53,385 bases of DNA from Alkalibacillus salilacus (GCF_030812915.1 NZ_JAUSTQ010000014.1:1-53385), one strand, 5' to 3'. Positions 1 to 9,840 are shown, numbered from the stretch's first letter. Program-made: numbers and translations. Notes: a model not told the origin generated them from the sequence alone.

Positions 1-4
1 AATA

Positions 5-14
5 CTCTCCTCCT
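5..14 (-). promoter_or_regulatory. Shine-Dalgarno-like site of a minus-strand gene beyond the left edge
   Basis: Read on the minus strand this is AGGAGGAGAG, a near-perfect ribosome binding site, with the window ending a few bases later. It suggests that a minus-strand gene begins just outside the window, downstream of the cls-like gene. Nothing else is recognised in positions 15-155. Confidence 0.35.
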
Positions 15-155
15 GGTAATCGTTTTTGTGGTTGAAAACATTGTACCATGTGGAGAGGAAAATGACCCTTTTTACACAATTATATGGACTCTATCTCCTT
101 CTATTTCCTTTATCCATTATAAATAATATCCCACAATTCAATACGAAATAAACAT

Positions 156-1325
156 TTATAAATAGAAACGCAATACCCGAGCCAGGCACTTTTTGATATG
201 AAACACCAAAGCATTAGGTGTTTTAAACCAAGCATCGTACAAGGGCATAGCGGCTCGAAGATCACGATTAAAATATCCTTGTACTGTTTTAACAGCGGTT
301 TCATCCTTAATCAACATATTAACTTCTTCATTTAAATAAAGACTGCGTAAGTCAAAATTGGCTGTACCAACATCTGCTACTTTACCGTCAATAATCAAAG
401 ACTTCGCATGATAAAATCCTCGATAAAATAAATAAACGCTAGCTCCATATTTGGCCATTTCACGAAGATAAGGAGCGGATGCTTCTTTGACAAAGGGATG
501 ATCAGAATCGTGTGGGTACAAGATGTCGATATGGACGCCTGCTTTCAACTTCTCAATTAATAAAGCCTTAAGCTGTTTGCTTGGAATAAAATAAGGGCTA
601 CCAATCTGGATGGTCTCTTGGGCGGAATTAATTAGGTCTAGAAATGTAGATTCTAATGTTCCACCACTTGATGCAATTAGTTGCATTTGAGTATTTCCTC
701 GATCTAGCTCGGTCTTAGGTAAGGTAATCGATTCTGAAGTATTATGACGCCAATCAAATATGAATTGATCCGATAAGTCCTCAATAATTTCTCCCGTCAA
801 TCGCATATGGTAATCACGCCAACGTGAGAATTGATCGCCTTGGTTAATATATTGATTACCTACATTAAATCCCCCTAAATAGCCTATATGTCCATCAATA
901 ACGGTAATTTTTCGGTGATTTCGCTCATTTATTGATTGAATAGGGTGTTTAATCGAAACCCGATTGCTATAAACGACTTGAACGCCAGCTTGTTTTAACG
1001 TTTCGATTTTATCTTTGGCTATTGTTCGTGACCCCATTTGATCAATGAGTAAATATACAGGGACACCAGAAGAGGCCTTCTCCTGCAAAACTGTTAAGAT
1101 GTGGTGGCCGAATAAATCATTTTTTATAATGAAAAATTGCACACAAATCCAACTCTTAGCATTGCGAATATCTTCTATATAATGTTGGAATAAGCGATGA
1201 CCATTGACGAAAAATGTCATATCACTATGTCGAACGGGATAGGTAGGTTCAGATTTAGATGAGTGACTGGTTTGAAGCCAAAGTGTGACTAATATAATGA
1301 TAGCAATCGCGATTAACACCCACAT
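156..1325 (-). CDS. Minor cardiolipin synthase / phospholipase D-like protein (YwjE type)
   Basis: The 389-residue protein has two phospholipase D catalytic motifs: HRK with D at residues 137-144 and HAK with D at about 306-313. One N-terminal membrane segment (about residues 2-17) precedes them. Members of this family condense two phosphatidylglycerol molecules into cardiolipin at the membrane. Length and single N-terminal anchor fit the YwjE/ClsB-like minor synthases better than the major ClsA, which has two N-terminal helices. The ATG start follows AAGGAGGAAAC on the minus strand. The gene is divergent from fadF, next to which ywjE also lies in B. subtilis, and shares its 180-nt control region. 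The substrate is inferred from family only. Confidence 0.85.
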   Translation of the reverse strand: MWVLIAIAIIILVTLWLQTSHSSKSEPTYPVRHSDMTFFVNGHRLFQHYIEDIRNAKSWICVQFFIIKNDLFGHHILTVLQEKASSGVPVYLLIDQMGSRTIAKDKIETLKQAGVQVVYSNRVSIKHPIQSINERNHRKITVIDGHIGYLGGFNVGNQYINQGDQFSRWRDYHMRLTGEIIEDLSDQFIFDWRHNTSESITLPKTELDRGNTQMQLIASSGGTLESTFLDLINSAQETIQIGSPYFIPSKQLKALLIEKLKAGVHIDILYPHDSDHPFVKEASAPYLREMAKYGASVYLFYRGFYHAKSLIIDGKVADVGTANFDLRSLYLNEEVNMLIKDETAVKTVQGYFNRDLRAAMPLYDAWFKTPNALVFHIKKCLARVLRFYL

Positions 1326-1385
1326 AAACAGTTTCCTCCTTCTTGACTAGTTTTCGAAAAGGGTAGTGAATTATGCAAAAAGTCA

Positions 1386-1413
1386 TTGACTGAATGCTCA
1401 TTCAGTGTATAAT
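1386..1413 (+). promoter_or_regulatory. fadF sigma-A promoter with a FadR/TetR-like operator between -35 and -10
   Basis: TTGACT (1386-1391) and TATAAT (1408-1413) are 16 nt apart. The inverted repeat TGACTGAATGCTCATTCA (1387-1404) fills the space between them, which is a classical repression layout. The B. subtilis FadR operator, as I remember it, is TGAATGA and TCATTCA around a 4-nt centre; this site fits with one arm mismatch. A similar 18-mer lies at 10033-10050 before the thiolase operon, with 14 of 18 bases identical. It could also affect the divergent cls-like gene. Confidence 0.7.
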
Positions 1414-1467
1414 AAATTATAAGAAAACTTGTTCAATTCTGACGCTCTCGTGTTAAAATGTTTATTA

Positions 1468-1481
1468 TGAAAGCGGTCACA
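1468..1481 (+). promoter_or_regulatory. Catabolite-responsive element (cre) in the fadF leader
   Basis: TGAAAGCGGTCACA matches the CcpA cre consensus TGWAANCGNTNWCA at every position. It lies between the predicted transcription start and the fadF ribosome site, where bound CcpA would act as a roadblock. A one-mismatch cre occupies the comparable place before the thiolase operon at 10068. Confidence 0.7.
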
Positions 1482-1506
1482 GGTAATACTACTAGGGGGG
1501 AGACAG

Positions 1507-3624
1507 ATGGAAATGTTGTTATGGGTGAATTGGGTTGCATTTCTAGCGATTACAGTATATGCATTATTCTTGTTCGTCAAAGTGGTACGAACACGAATTG
1601 CTTACATTAAATTGGGTCGAAAAACAGAATTTGACCATGACGTGAAACAACGGCTAAAAGATATTGGTGTTTATGTATTTGGGCAGAAGAAACTGTTAAA
1701 AGATGCTAAATCAGGCGCCATTCACGTGATGATGTTTTACGGCTTTTTACTCGTGCAATTTGGGGCGATTGATTACATATGGAAAGGGCTAAATCCAGGA
1801 TCGCATTTACCGTTTGGGATATTTTATCCAGGGTTCGTCTTTTTCCAAGAGCTTGTCACATTAACGATTTTGGTGGCTGTTGTATGGGCGTTCTACCGCC
1901 GTTACATCGAGAAGCTCGTTCGCTTAAAGCGCGGTTTTAAAGCTGGATTGGTCTTGATTTTCATCGGTACACTGATGGTCACGGTATTAGCAGGTAATGG
2001 TTTTGGCATGATTTGGCATGGTCATGAAGCGGCATGGACTGAGCCAGTTGCATCCGTTATAGCACTGGCCTTCTCTTGGGTGAGTCCGACTGTGGCCACT
2101 GTTTTATTCTATATTATGTGGTGGATTCACTTAGTGGCGTTACTTGCCTTTTTAGTTTATGTACCACAATCAAAACACGCTCACTTACTAGCAGGTCCAG
2201 CGAATGTTTACTTCAATCGCGATAAGAACCATGGTAAGCTTGAGCCGATTAATTTCGACATGGATGAAATGGAAGAATCGGATGAGGAACCATCATTCGG
2301 TGTCGGTAAAGTTGAAGATTTAAGTGATTTACAACTACTAGATTTATACGCCTGTGTTGAGTGTGGTCGTTGTACAGACGTTTGTCCATCATCAGTTTCA
2401 GGTAAAATGTTATCGCCAATGGATGTTTTAGTGAAAATCCGCGATCATTTAACTGAAAAAGGTGCTGCTGTAACAGGTCAAACACCGTGGGTTCCGTCTT
2501 ATGCGTTTTCTGATGCGACAGGAAACCAAGTCGTCGACCCAAACAGCCCACTATCTAGTCAGGTGACAAGCAAAGAATTAATTGGTGATGTTGTCACAGA
2601 AGAAGAGCTTTGGGCGTGTACGACATGCCGTAACTGTGAAGACGCTTGTCCGGTAATGAACCAACACGTTGACACGATTATTGACCTTCGTCGTTACTTG
2701 GTGATGACAGAAGGTAAAATGGATCCTGAGGCGCAGCGAGCTATGACAAACATTGAACGCCAAGGTAATCCGTGGGGCTTATCGAAGAAAGACCGCGAAA
2801 ATTGGCGTGAAGAAGACGAAACGTTAAACGTTCCAACAGTTAAAGAACTAGAAAAAGAAGGAGAAGAATTCGAATACTTATTCTGGGTTAGTTCAATGGG
2901 CTCTTACGATAATCGTAGCCAAAAAATTGCGATGGCCTTTGCCCGCTTGATGAACAAAGCAGGCATTAAATTTGCGATTTTAGGTAACAAAGAACGTAAC
3001 TCTGGTGATACACCACGTCGTATGGGTAATGAGTTCTTATTCCAAGAATTAGCTGAGAAGAATATTAAAGAATTCGAGAAGAATGACATTAAGAAGATCG
3101 TAACTATCGATCCGCATGCTTATAATATTTTCAAAAATGAGTATCCAGATTTCGGTTTTGAAGCTGAAGTTTATCACCATACTGAACTTTTAGCAGAACT
3201 TATTAATGAAGGCCGCCTTGAACCGAAAGAAGCGGTCAATGAGAAGATCACCTTCCACGACTCTTGTTACTTAGGGCGTTATAATGAAGTTTATAACCCA
3301 CCGCGTGATATTCTACAGTCCATTCCGGGAGTAGAATATGTCGAAATGAAACGAAACAAAGAGAATGGTATGTGCTGTGGCGCTGGTGGGGGTATGATGT
3401 GGATGGAAGAAACATCAGGTAACCGAATTAATGAGGCCCGTACAGAACAAGCGTTAGAAGTGAATCCAAATACTATTTCCAGTGGTTGCCCGTTCTGTTT
3501 AATGATGTTAACAGACGGAACAAAGGCCAAAGAAGTCGAAGAAGAAGTCACCACACAAGACGTAGCAGAAGTATTAGAACGCTCGATCTTTGGTGAAGAA
3601 GCAAAAGTAGAACAACCAGCATAA
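1507..3624 (+). CDS. fadF: FadF-type iron-sulfur oxidoreductase (YwjF), probable acyl-CoA dehydrogenase electron acceptor
   Basis: The 705-residue protein has about five N-terminal membrane helices (residues 1-220) followed by a cytosolic part. That part holds two 4Fe-4S motifs, CVECGRCTDVCP and CTTCRNCEDACP, and two CCG-type cysteine domains containing CYLGRYNE and CCGAGGG, as in GlpC and heterodisulfide reductase HdrD. The family is proposed to pass electrons from acyl-CoA dehydrogenases or ETF to the membrane quinone pool. The length equals that of B. subtilis YwjF. The start follows a GGGGGGAGA site. The promoter carries a FadR-like operator and a cre, supporting a role in fatty-acid oxidation. 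The substrate is inferred. Confidence 0.88.
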   Translation: MEMLLWVNWVAFLAITVYALFLFVKVVRTRIAYIKLGRKTEFDHDVKQRLKDIGVYVFGQKKLLKDAKSGAIHVMMFYGFLLVQFGAIDYIWKGLNPGSHLPFGIFYPGFVFFQELVTLTILVAVVWAFYRRYIEKLVRLKRGFKAGLVLIFIGTLMVTVLAGNGFGMIWHGHEAAWTEPVASVIALAFSWVSPTVATVLFYIMWWIHLVALLAFLVYVPQSKHAHLLAGPANVYFNRDKNHGKLEPINFDMDEMEESDEEPSFGVGKVEDLSDLQLLDLYACVECGRCTDVCPSSVSGKMLSPMDVLVKIRDHLTEKGAAVTGQTPWVPSYAFSDATGNQVVDPNSPLSSQVTSKELIGDVVTEEELWACTTCRNCEDACPVMNQHVDTIIDLRRYLVMTEGKMDPEAQRAMTNIERQGNPWGLSKKDRENWREEDETLNVPTVKELEKEGEEFEYLFWVSSMGSYDNRSQKIAMAFARLMNKAGIKFAILGNKERNSGDTPRRMGNEFLFQELAEKNIKEFEKNDIKKIVTIDPHAYNIFKNEYPDFGFEAEVYHHTELLAELINEGRLEPKEAVNEKITFHDSCYLGRYNEVYNPPRDILQSIPGVEYVEMKRNKENGMCCGAGGGMMWMEETSGNRINEARTEQALEVNPNTISSGCPFCLMMLTDGTKAKEVEEEVTTQDVAEVLERSIFGEEAKVEQPA

Positions 3625-3630
3625 TTCAAT

Positions 3631-3670
3631 AAACCCTATATGGTTTTTTATATCCATATAGGGTTTTTTA
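3631..3670 (+). terminator. Intrinsic terminator of fadF
   Basis: AAACCCTATATGG (3631-3643) pairs perfectly with CCATATAGGGTTT (3654-3666), followed by a T run. Confidence 0.9.
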
Positions 3671-3996
3671 TACAAAGCTGTGAATGGTTATTCAAATGTC
3701 GTTAATTGTCGTGAAATTATTATACTAATTTAATAATTCTTCTACAAAAAATGGCTTGATTAATTAATAAACCATGATAAAATAAACGAATAAGAATTCA
3801 GAAAATAGAGTCAAATGACAATAAACTATATTTTTAGAAAATTAAAAAACATCTTGCTTTTCTAAAATTCATTCATTACAATAACAGTTATAAATTCAAT
3901 TAACAGAATGATGACAATATTAAAGTTTTTTTAAGTTTAATTTTCAGAATTTACTATCAATAACAATCAGCAAGAAAATAATGATCAAGGGTGATG
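3671..3996 (+). promoter_or_regulatory. AT-rich control region of the opp operon with candidate CodY boxes
   Basis: No gene fits in this 326-nt gap. TATTTTTAGAAAATT (3829-3843) matches the CodY box AATTTTCWGAAAATT at 13 of 15 positions, and AATTTTCAGAATTTA (3939-3953) at 12 of 15. A weaker 11 of 15 match starts at about 3795. CodY is known to repress peptide permeases in B. subtilis (dpp). The region is so AT-rich that some matches may be chance. No confident -35/-10 pair was found. Confidence 0.4.
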
Positions 3997-5022
3997 GTGT
4001 TGAGTCAGGAACTATTAAAGATTAATAATTTATCAACGTCGTTTCAGATCGACGAAGAATATTACGCGGCTGTTGATGACGTTTCATTAACGGTTCGAGA
4101 AAATGAAGTGCTAGCGATTGTAGGAGAATCAGGGTCAGGTAAAAGTGCCACAGCCTTCTCGATTATGGGTTTACACAATCGAGGGAAAATCGAAGGTGAA
4201 ATGTTATTCCAAGGTCAAGACCTTGCTAAATTATCAACATCAGAAATGAATAAGATTCGTGGTAAAGACATGTCAATGATCTTCCAAGATCCTTTGACAG
4301 CTCTTAACCCACTGATGGAAATCGGCGTGCAAATCGGAGAAGTTTTATTATTACATAATAAGAACATGTCTAAGACAGAACGACGAAATTATGCAATCGA
4401 ACTACTTGGTCGAGTAGGAATCCCGAGACCTGAACGTGTTGTTGACCAATTTCCACACGAATTATCTGGCGGTATGAGACAGCGTGTGATTATCGCGATT
4501 GCGATCGCTAATCAACCTAAGTTATTAATAGCAGACGAGCCGACAACGGCATTGGATGTGACCATTCAAGCTCAGATTCTTGACTTGATTCAAGAGCTAA
4601 AAGATGACCTGAATTCAGGGGTTATTTTAATCACCCACGACTTAGGGGTTGTTGCTGAAATGGCTGACCGTGTGGCTGTTATGTACGCGGGTCAAATCGT
4701 TGAAGAATCAGATGTTGAATCGGTTTTCGTTAATCCGCAGCATCCTTATACGCGATCGCTACTCAGTTCCATTCCAGCAACAGATTATGCACAAGATCGT
4801 TTACATGTGATTCAAGGAATTGTGCCATCACTTAAGCATTTACCACGTACTGGTTGCAGGTTTAAAGGACGAATACCTTGGATTGATGATGATGCCCATG
4901 AAGATCATCCAGTCTTACATGAAGTGAGCGAAGGCCACTTTGTGCGTTGTACGTGTTATCAGCATTTTTACTTCCCAGATGAGAACAAGGAGGACCAAGC
5001 AAATGGCGTTACTGAAGGTTGA
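3997..5022 (+). CDS. oppD: Oligopeptide ABC transporter ATP-binding subunit OppD/DppD
   Basis: This ATPase of a peptide importer has Walker A GESGSGKS (about 43-50), signature LSGGMRQR, Walker B LLIADEPTTALD, and a C-terminal oligopeptide-transporter extension with TGCRF. It pairs with OppF to power import through OppBC. GTG at 3997 is chosen because AAGG at 3987-3990 lies 6 nt upstream; GTG 3991, ATG 3994 and TTG 4000 are in frame and cannot be excluded. It overlaps oppF by 20 nt, which implies translational coupling. Whether the substrate is di- or oligopeptide cannot be told. Confidence 0.88.
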   Translation: MLSQELLKINNLSTSFQIDEEYYAAVDDVSLTVRENEVLAIVGESGSGKSATAFSIMGLHNRGKIEGEMLFQGQDLAKLSTSEMNKIRGKDMSMIFQDPLTALNPLMEIGVQIGEVLLLHNKNMSKTERRNYAIELLGRVGIPRPERVVDQFPHELSGGMRQRVIIAIAIANQPKLLIADEPTTALDVTIQAQILDLIQELKDDLNSGVILITHDLGVVAEMADRVAVMYAGQIVEESDVESVFVNPQHPYTRSLLSSIPATDYAQDRLHVIQGIVPSLKHLPRTGCRFKGRIPWIDDDAHEDHPVLHEVSEGHFVRCTCYQHFYFPDENKEDQANGVTEG

Positions 5023-5935
5023 TGATCTAAAAATACACTTTCCTATTCATGGGGGAATATTAAACAGAAAAATTGATGAAGTTAAAGCCGTCGATGGCGT
5101 TTCATTTGAAGTGCGAGAAGGCGAAACATACGGCCTTGTTGGTGAGTCAGGTTCAGGTAAGACGACGACAGGGAAAGCGGTTATGGGATTGAATAATATT
5201 ACGGATGGCGATATTTACTTTGAAGATAGTCATTTGAATGCTAAGAAAGGTAAAAAGGTTGATGTCCGTAATGATATTCAAATGATTTTCCAAGACCCGT
5301 ATTCAAGTTTGAACCCAAGAAAACGGGTAATTGATATCGTTGCTGAACCGATTCGAAATTACGAAAAACTATCGAAGGATGAAGAGAAAAAACGGGTACA
5401 AGAGTTACTTGAACGCGTTGGAATCAGTTCAGACAGTATTATGAAATATCCACACGAATTCTCAGGTGGTCAACGGCAACGTATAGGTGTTGCCCGTGCG
5501 ATTGCATTAAATCCAAAACTCATTATTGCAGATGAGCCTGTATCAGCCTTAGACGTTTCTGTTCAAGCTCAAGTGCTGAACTTCTTACAAGATATTCAAA
5601 AAGAAATGGATTTAACTTTATTCTTCATTGCTCACGACTTAGGCGTTATTAAACATATGTGTGACCGCATCGGCATTATGTATCAGGGCCGTTTGGTTGA
5701 AGAAGGATTAACAGAAGAAATTTTCAACAATCCGCAACACATTTACACGAAACGTCTAGTCGCGGCTATTCCAGACGTGGATCCACGAAACCGGGAGAAA
5801 CATCGAGAATTTCGTGCGCAAATTAAAGAAGAATATCAGCAATCATTTTATGACTACTTTAATGAAGAAGGCTTGGCGTTTAACCTCAAGCAAATTACAG
5901 ACACACACAAAGTAGCTTTACCAGAAAGAGGTTGA
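5003..5935 (+). CDS. oppF: Oligopeptide ABC transporter ATP-binding subunit OppF
   Basis: This is the second ATPase of the permease, 310 residues, with Walker A GESGSGKT (about 47-54), signature FSGGQRQR and Walker [13 protein letters not shown]. An upstream in-frame extension to 4940 exists, but ATG 5003 has AAGGAGG at 4987-4993 with 9-nt spacing and matches the usual OppF N-terminus. The start lies inside oppD, so translation is probably coupled. The final 30 residues extend past the core ABC domain, as in other OppF proteins. Confidence 0.9.
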   Translation: MALLKVDDLKIHFPIHGGILNRKIDEVKAVDGVSFEVREGETYGLVGESGSGKTTTGKAVMGLNNITDGDIYFEDSHLNAKKGKKVDVRNDIQMIFQDPYSSLNPRKRVIDIVAEPIRNYEKLSKDEEKKRVQELLERVGISSDSIMKYPHEFSGGQRQRIGVARAIALNPKLIIADEPVSALDVSVQAQVLNFLQDIQKEMDLTLFFIAHDLGVIKHMCDRIGIMYQGRLVEEGLTEEIFNNPQHIYTKRLVAAIPDVDPRNREKHREFRAQIKEEYQQSFYDYFNEEGLAFNLKQITDTHKVALPERG

Positions 5936-5941
5936 TCGATT

Positions 5942-6904
5942 ATGTGGAAATTTATCGTACGAAGATTAATCATAACATTGCCGCAGCTATTATTATTGAG
6001 TTTACTCGTGTTCTTTATGGCTTCGCTCATGCCAGGGGATGCCTTTACTAGCCAAATTGACCCAAGTCTTTCACAAGATGCGATTGAAGAACAACGTGAG
6101 CGTTTAGGTCTAAATGACCCATGGTATCAGCAATATGGCAGATGGGTTTCTGGTGTAGCTGAAGGTGACTTCGGGACATCAACAGCGCATTACCGACCAG
6201 TAACTGATTTGATTTGGGAGCGAATGATTAATACGATTTGGTTATCCTTATTATCTGTTATATTCATTTATGCGATTGGAATTCCTTTAGGTATTATTAG
6301 TGGTCGTTGGAATGATCGTTTAGTCGATCAAATCATAACAGGCTATACATACTTAGGGTTTGCGACACCAATCTTTATTTTCGCATTAGTTGTCCTGTTT
6401 TTCTTCGGATTTACACTAGGATGGTTCCCAACAGGTGGCTCTGTCGCCTCAGGACTAGAACCAGGATCGTTTGAATACATTGTTAGTAAGTTGCATCACT
6501 TATTATTACCAGCTTTATCGATTGCGTTAATCGGTGTGGTTGGTACAGTGCAATATTTACGTAGTGAGATTATAGACACGAAGCAAAAAGACTTTATTAT
6601 TACAGCTAGAGCAAAAGGTGCACCAGAGTCTCGTGTATACAACCGTCATATCTTCCGTAACTCTGTTTTACCGATTGCAGCGTTTTTCGGTTATGAGATT
6701 ACGATGCTTATTACTGGATCAGTCTTTGTTGAACAAATTTTCAGCTATCCAGGGATGGGTAACTTGTTTATCGAGTCAATTTTAATCCGTGACTTCCCAG
6801 TTGTAACGGCAGTCGTACTGCTATTCGGACTCGCGGCCATACTCGGTGCATTATTATCCGACATTATTTTAAGTATTGTTGATCCACGTATCCGTATTAA
6901 ATAA
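5942..6904 (+). CDS. oppB: Oligopeptide ABC transporter permease OppB
   Basis: The 320-residue membrane protein starts with the typical MWKFIVRRL segment and a first helix. A periplasmic-side loop containing DPWYQQYG follows, then about five further helices. The EAA-type loop ARAKGAPESRVYNRHIFRNS, which docks the ATPases, is at about 221-240. It begins 6 nt after oppF and ends just before oppC. Permeases in which AppB/OppB precedes AppC/OppC have the same arrangement. Confidence 0.9.
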   Translation: MWKFIVRRLIITLPQLLLLSLLVFFMASLMPGDAFTSQIDPSLSQDAIEEQRERLGLNDPWYQQYGRWVSGVAEGDFGTSTAHYRPVTDLIWERMINTIWLSLLSVIFIYAIGIPLGIISGRWNDRLVDQIITGYTYLGFATPIFIFALVVLFFFGFTLGWFPTGGSVASGLEPGSFEYIVSKLHHLLLPALSIALIGVVGTVQYLRSEIIDTKQKDFIITARAKGAPESRVYNRHIFRNSVLPIAAFFGYEITMLITGSVFVEQIFSYPGMGNLFIESILIRDFPVVTAVVLLFGLAAILGALLSDIILSIVDPRIRIK

Positions 6905-6927
6905 CAGAGTTGCAGGGGGTGAAACGA

Positions 6928-7836
6928 GTGAGTAATCAACAAACAGAGAAAGTCATTGAACAAAAAGTAGAAAAAAGTCCTTCTGGTTTATCGATTTTCT
7001 GGAAGGAAATTTTGAGGGATAAATTAGCGTTAGTATCATTATTATTTCTTGTATTAACGACGATTGCAGTATTCGGTGTATCAATATTACTAGATAAAGA
7101 CGAAATTGTTCGAGTTGATCCGTTTGCGATTTATGAACCACCATCAGAACTATTTCTTTTAGGTACAGACCAAGGTGGTCGTGATATATTTGGTCAGTTA
7201 ATTATCGGTACCCGTAACTCGTTATCAGTTGGTATCTTGGTAACGATCATGTCAGGGTTTATTGGAATTGTTTTTGGAGTCGTTTCAGGCTACTTTGGTG
7301 GTCATGTGGATAACGTCATGATGCGTATTGTTGACTTTTTCATGGTACTTCCAAACATTATGATTATTATCGTATTCGTTACGATTGTTCCAAAGTATAG
7401 TGTTATGACCTTCTCACTTGTGATGACAGCATTCTTATGGATGGGAATAGCGAGATTGATTAGGTCGAGGGCTTTACAGGAGAAAGAACTTGATTATGTC
7501 CAAGCATCCAGGACATTAGGTTCATCACATATGAAAATCATTTTTACACAAGTATTACCGAATATTATGTCACTGATTGTGGTGACGATGACGCTTAACT
7601 TAGCGGCAAACATCGGAATTGAATCGGGCCTATCATTCTTAGGTTTCGGATTCCCGCAAGATACTCCGAGTTTAGGAACATTACTGAGTTATGCGACTAA
7701 CCCAACCACTTTAGAGCAACGCTGGTGGATTTGGGTACCAGCTGCCATTTTAATCTTAGTCTTAATGTTAGCCGTTCGTAACGTCGGTGAAGCATTAAAG
7801 CGTGCGGCAGATGCAAGACAACGCCGTGCATCCTAA
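6928..7836 (+). CDS. oppC: Oligopeptide ABC transporter permease OppC
   Basis: The 302-residue permease has an N-terminal cytosolic segment, a first helix and the conserved loop motif LGTDQGGRDIF, then five helices with the EAA-type sequence ASRTLGSSHMKIIFTQVLPN. It forms the pore with OppB. GTG 6928 is preferred over TTG 6910 because GGGGGTGA (6915-6922) lies 5 nt upstream of it. Two stem-loops follow before oppA, so oppA expression may differ from that of the upstream genes. Confidence 0.88.
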   Translation: MSNQQTEKVIEQKVEKSPSGLSIFWKEILRDKLALVSLLFLVLTTIAVFGVSILLDKDEIVRVDPFAIYEPPSELFLLGTDQGGRDIFGQLIIGTRNSLSVGILVTIMSGFIGIVFGVVSGYFGGHVDNVMMRIVDFFMVLPNIMIIIVFVTIVPKYSVMTFSLVMTAFLWMGIARLIRSRALQEKELDYVQASRTLGSSHMKIIFTQVLPNIMSLIVVTMTLNLAANIGIESGLSFLGFGFPQDTPSLGTLLSYATNPTTLEQRWWIWVPAAILILVLMLAVRNVGEALKRAADARQRRAS

Positions 7837-7847
7837 TTTTGATACAG

Positions 7848-7906
7848 TCGTTCGTCTCTTAATTGAGATGACGATTAGTATATATTTCATGTCAGTTAAC
7901 CTGACA
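7848..7906 (+). other. Two stem-loops between oppC and oppA
   Basis: An imperfect stem around TCGTCTC and GAGATGACGA is followed by a perfect one, TGTCAG (7890-7895) with CTGACA (7901-7906). Neither has a T run, so they look like mRNA processing or stability elements rather than terminators. The abundant binding protein gene lies just downstream. Confidence 0.5.
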
Positions 7907-7938
7907 AACTACTTTAAGAAAAAAGGGGAGGTATTTAC

Positions 7939-9828
7939 ATGAGCAAATCTATTACGGGCAAACTGTTTTTTGTCCTAATGCTCGCTCTGTTCCTTGTTCT
8001 AGCTGCATGTGGCGGCGATGATGAAGGAAATGAAGAAGCCGGTGGTGGCTCAGAAGAAGGTTCAGAAGAATCAGAAGGAAGTGAAGGTGGCGAGGAAGAT
8101 TCGGAAGGAAGCAGTGAAGAAGAGACTGATCCGGAAGATAAAATCTATGACATCGAGAATTTTCCAAACCAAACTTCAAATGAAGAAGATCCGATTGACG
8201 GTGGCCATTTAAACTTCGGACTTGTTTCCGATACAGTGTTTGAAGGTACGCTACAATATAACTTCTATTCAGGTGACCCTGACTCACAGATCCTGCAATT
8301 CATTGATGAAGCAATGCTAGGTATGGACACAGACCATACGTATAACAATGAAGGTCCAGCGACATTTGAAGCAAATGAAGAAGAAGGTTCAATTACGTTT
8401 GAAATTAAAGATGGCGTTAACTGGCACGATGGTGAACCAGTAACAGCTGAAGACTGGGTATATTCTTATGAAGTAATCGGACATCCTGATTATACAGGTG
8501 TTCGTTACGGTACAGTTGGTTTCACATTAATTGAAGGTATGGAAGAATATCATAATGGTGAAGCGGATGAAATCTCTGGAATCGAGATTCATGACGAAAA
8601 ATCATTCACTATTAATTATGAGCGTCTAACACCATCATTAACTTCAGGTGGTATTTGGACATATGCAATGCCGAAACACGTATTTGAAGATATTCCTGTA
8701 GCTGATATGGCTGAAAGTGATCCAGTTCGCGAAAACCCAATCGGCATGGGACCATTCAAAGTTGATTCAATCGTACCAGGTGAATCAGTTGAGCTAACAG
8801 CGAATGAAGATTATTGGGACGGTGAACCGAACTTAGACGGTGTAACTGTTAAAGTTGTTAACCCGAACGTCGTTGCTCAAGAACTTGAAACTGGTGGGGT
8901 AGATGTTGTTGATGCATTCCCTGCAGACCAGTATCCAGAAAATTCAAACATGGAAAATGTTGAGTGGTTAGGTGATGTTGCTGGTTCTTACAGTTACATT
9001 GGCTTTAAACTAGGTGACTGGAATGCTGAAGAAAATAGAGTTAATTATAAGCCAGACGAAATGAAGATGGGAGACGTTGAACTACGTCGTGCAATGTGGT
9101 ACGCAGTAGATAACAACGGTGTCGGTGAAAACTTCTATAATGGCTTGCGTTGGAATGCAACAACATTAATTACGCCATGGCATGAAAACTTCCATGACGA
9201 ATCCATTGAAACACCGACTTATGATGCTGATGAAGCTAATCGCATTTTAGATGAAGCAGGTTATGAGGACACGAATGGTGATGGTATGCGTGAAACACCA
9301 GATGGTGAAGAATTAACAATTAACTTTGCTTCTATGTCAGGTGGCGAATCAGCTGAACCGATTGCAAACTACTACATGCAACAATGGGAACAAGTTGGTC
9401 TAGACGTACAATTAGTTGATGGTCGACTTCTTGAATTCAACCAGTTCTATGATCGCGTAGGTCAAACAGGTGAAGATGACCCTGCAATCGATATCTATGC
9501 AGGTGCATGGAGTGTTGGTTCTGACGTTGACCCAACAGGTCTATATGGACCTACACAAATCTTTAACTTCCCTCGTTATGAGAGCGAAGAAAATACTGAG
9601 CTTCTAGAGGATGGTATTTCTGAAGAAGCATTTGATCAAGAATATCGTAAAGAAGTTTACAGCGACTGGCAAGAACTAATGGTAGAGGAAATTCCAGTAT
9701 TCCCTACACTATATCGTTCTGAAATCTATCCAGCTAACGAGCGTGTAACAAACTACGATATTACAAGATATGCGATTGAATGGCAAGATGTAGGCGTAAC
9801 ACAAGAAGAACCTGTTACAGCTGAATAA
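7939..9828 (+). CDS. oppA: Oligopeptide-binding lipoprotein OppA
   Basis: This 629-residue extracytoplasmic solute-binding protein of family 5 delivers peptides to OppBC. A signal peptide ends in lipobox LAAC, with C24 the expected lipidated residue. Next comes a strongly acidic Gly/Ser/Glu linker (about 25-70), then the binding domain with the family motif DGVNWHDGEPVTAEDW. The long acidic linker and acidic body fit a salt-tolerant organism. The start follows AAAGGGGAGG. Placing the binding protein last (D-F-B-C-A) differs from the A-first order of B. subtilis opp. A terminator follows. Confidence 0.93.
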   Translation: MSKSITGKLFFVLMLALFLVLAACGGDDEGNEEAGGGSEEGSEESEGSEGGEEDSEGSSEEETDPEDKIYDIENFPNQTSNEEDPIDGGHLNFGLVSDTVFEGTLQYNFYSGDPDSQILQFIDEAMLGMDTDHTYNNEGPATFEANEEEGSITFEIKDGVNWHDGEPVTAEDWVYSYEVIGHPDYTGVRYGTVGFTLIEGMEEYHNGEADEISGIEIHDEKSFTINYERLTPSLTSGGIWTYAMPKHVFEDIPVADMAESDPVRENPIGMGPFKVDSIVPGESVELTANEDYWDGEPNLDGVTVKVVNPNVVAQELETGGVDVVDAFPADQYPENSNMENVEWLGDVAGSYSYIGFKLGDWNAEENRVNYKPDEMKMGDVELRRAMWYAVDNNGVGENFYNGLRWNATTLITPWHENFHDESIETPTYDADEANRILDEAGYEDTNGDGMRETPDGEELTINFASMSGGESAEPIANYYMQQWEQVGLDVQLVDGRLLEFNQFYDRVGQTGEDDPAIDIYAGAWSVGSDVDPTGLYGPTQIFNFPRYESEENTELLEDGISEEAFDQEYRKEVYSDWQELMVEEIPVFPTLYRSEIYPANERVTNYDITRYAIEWQDVGVTQEEPVTAE

Positions 9829-9840
9829 TTAAGATGAATA

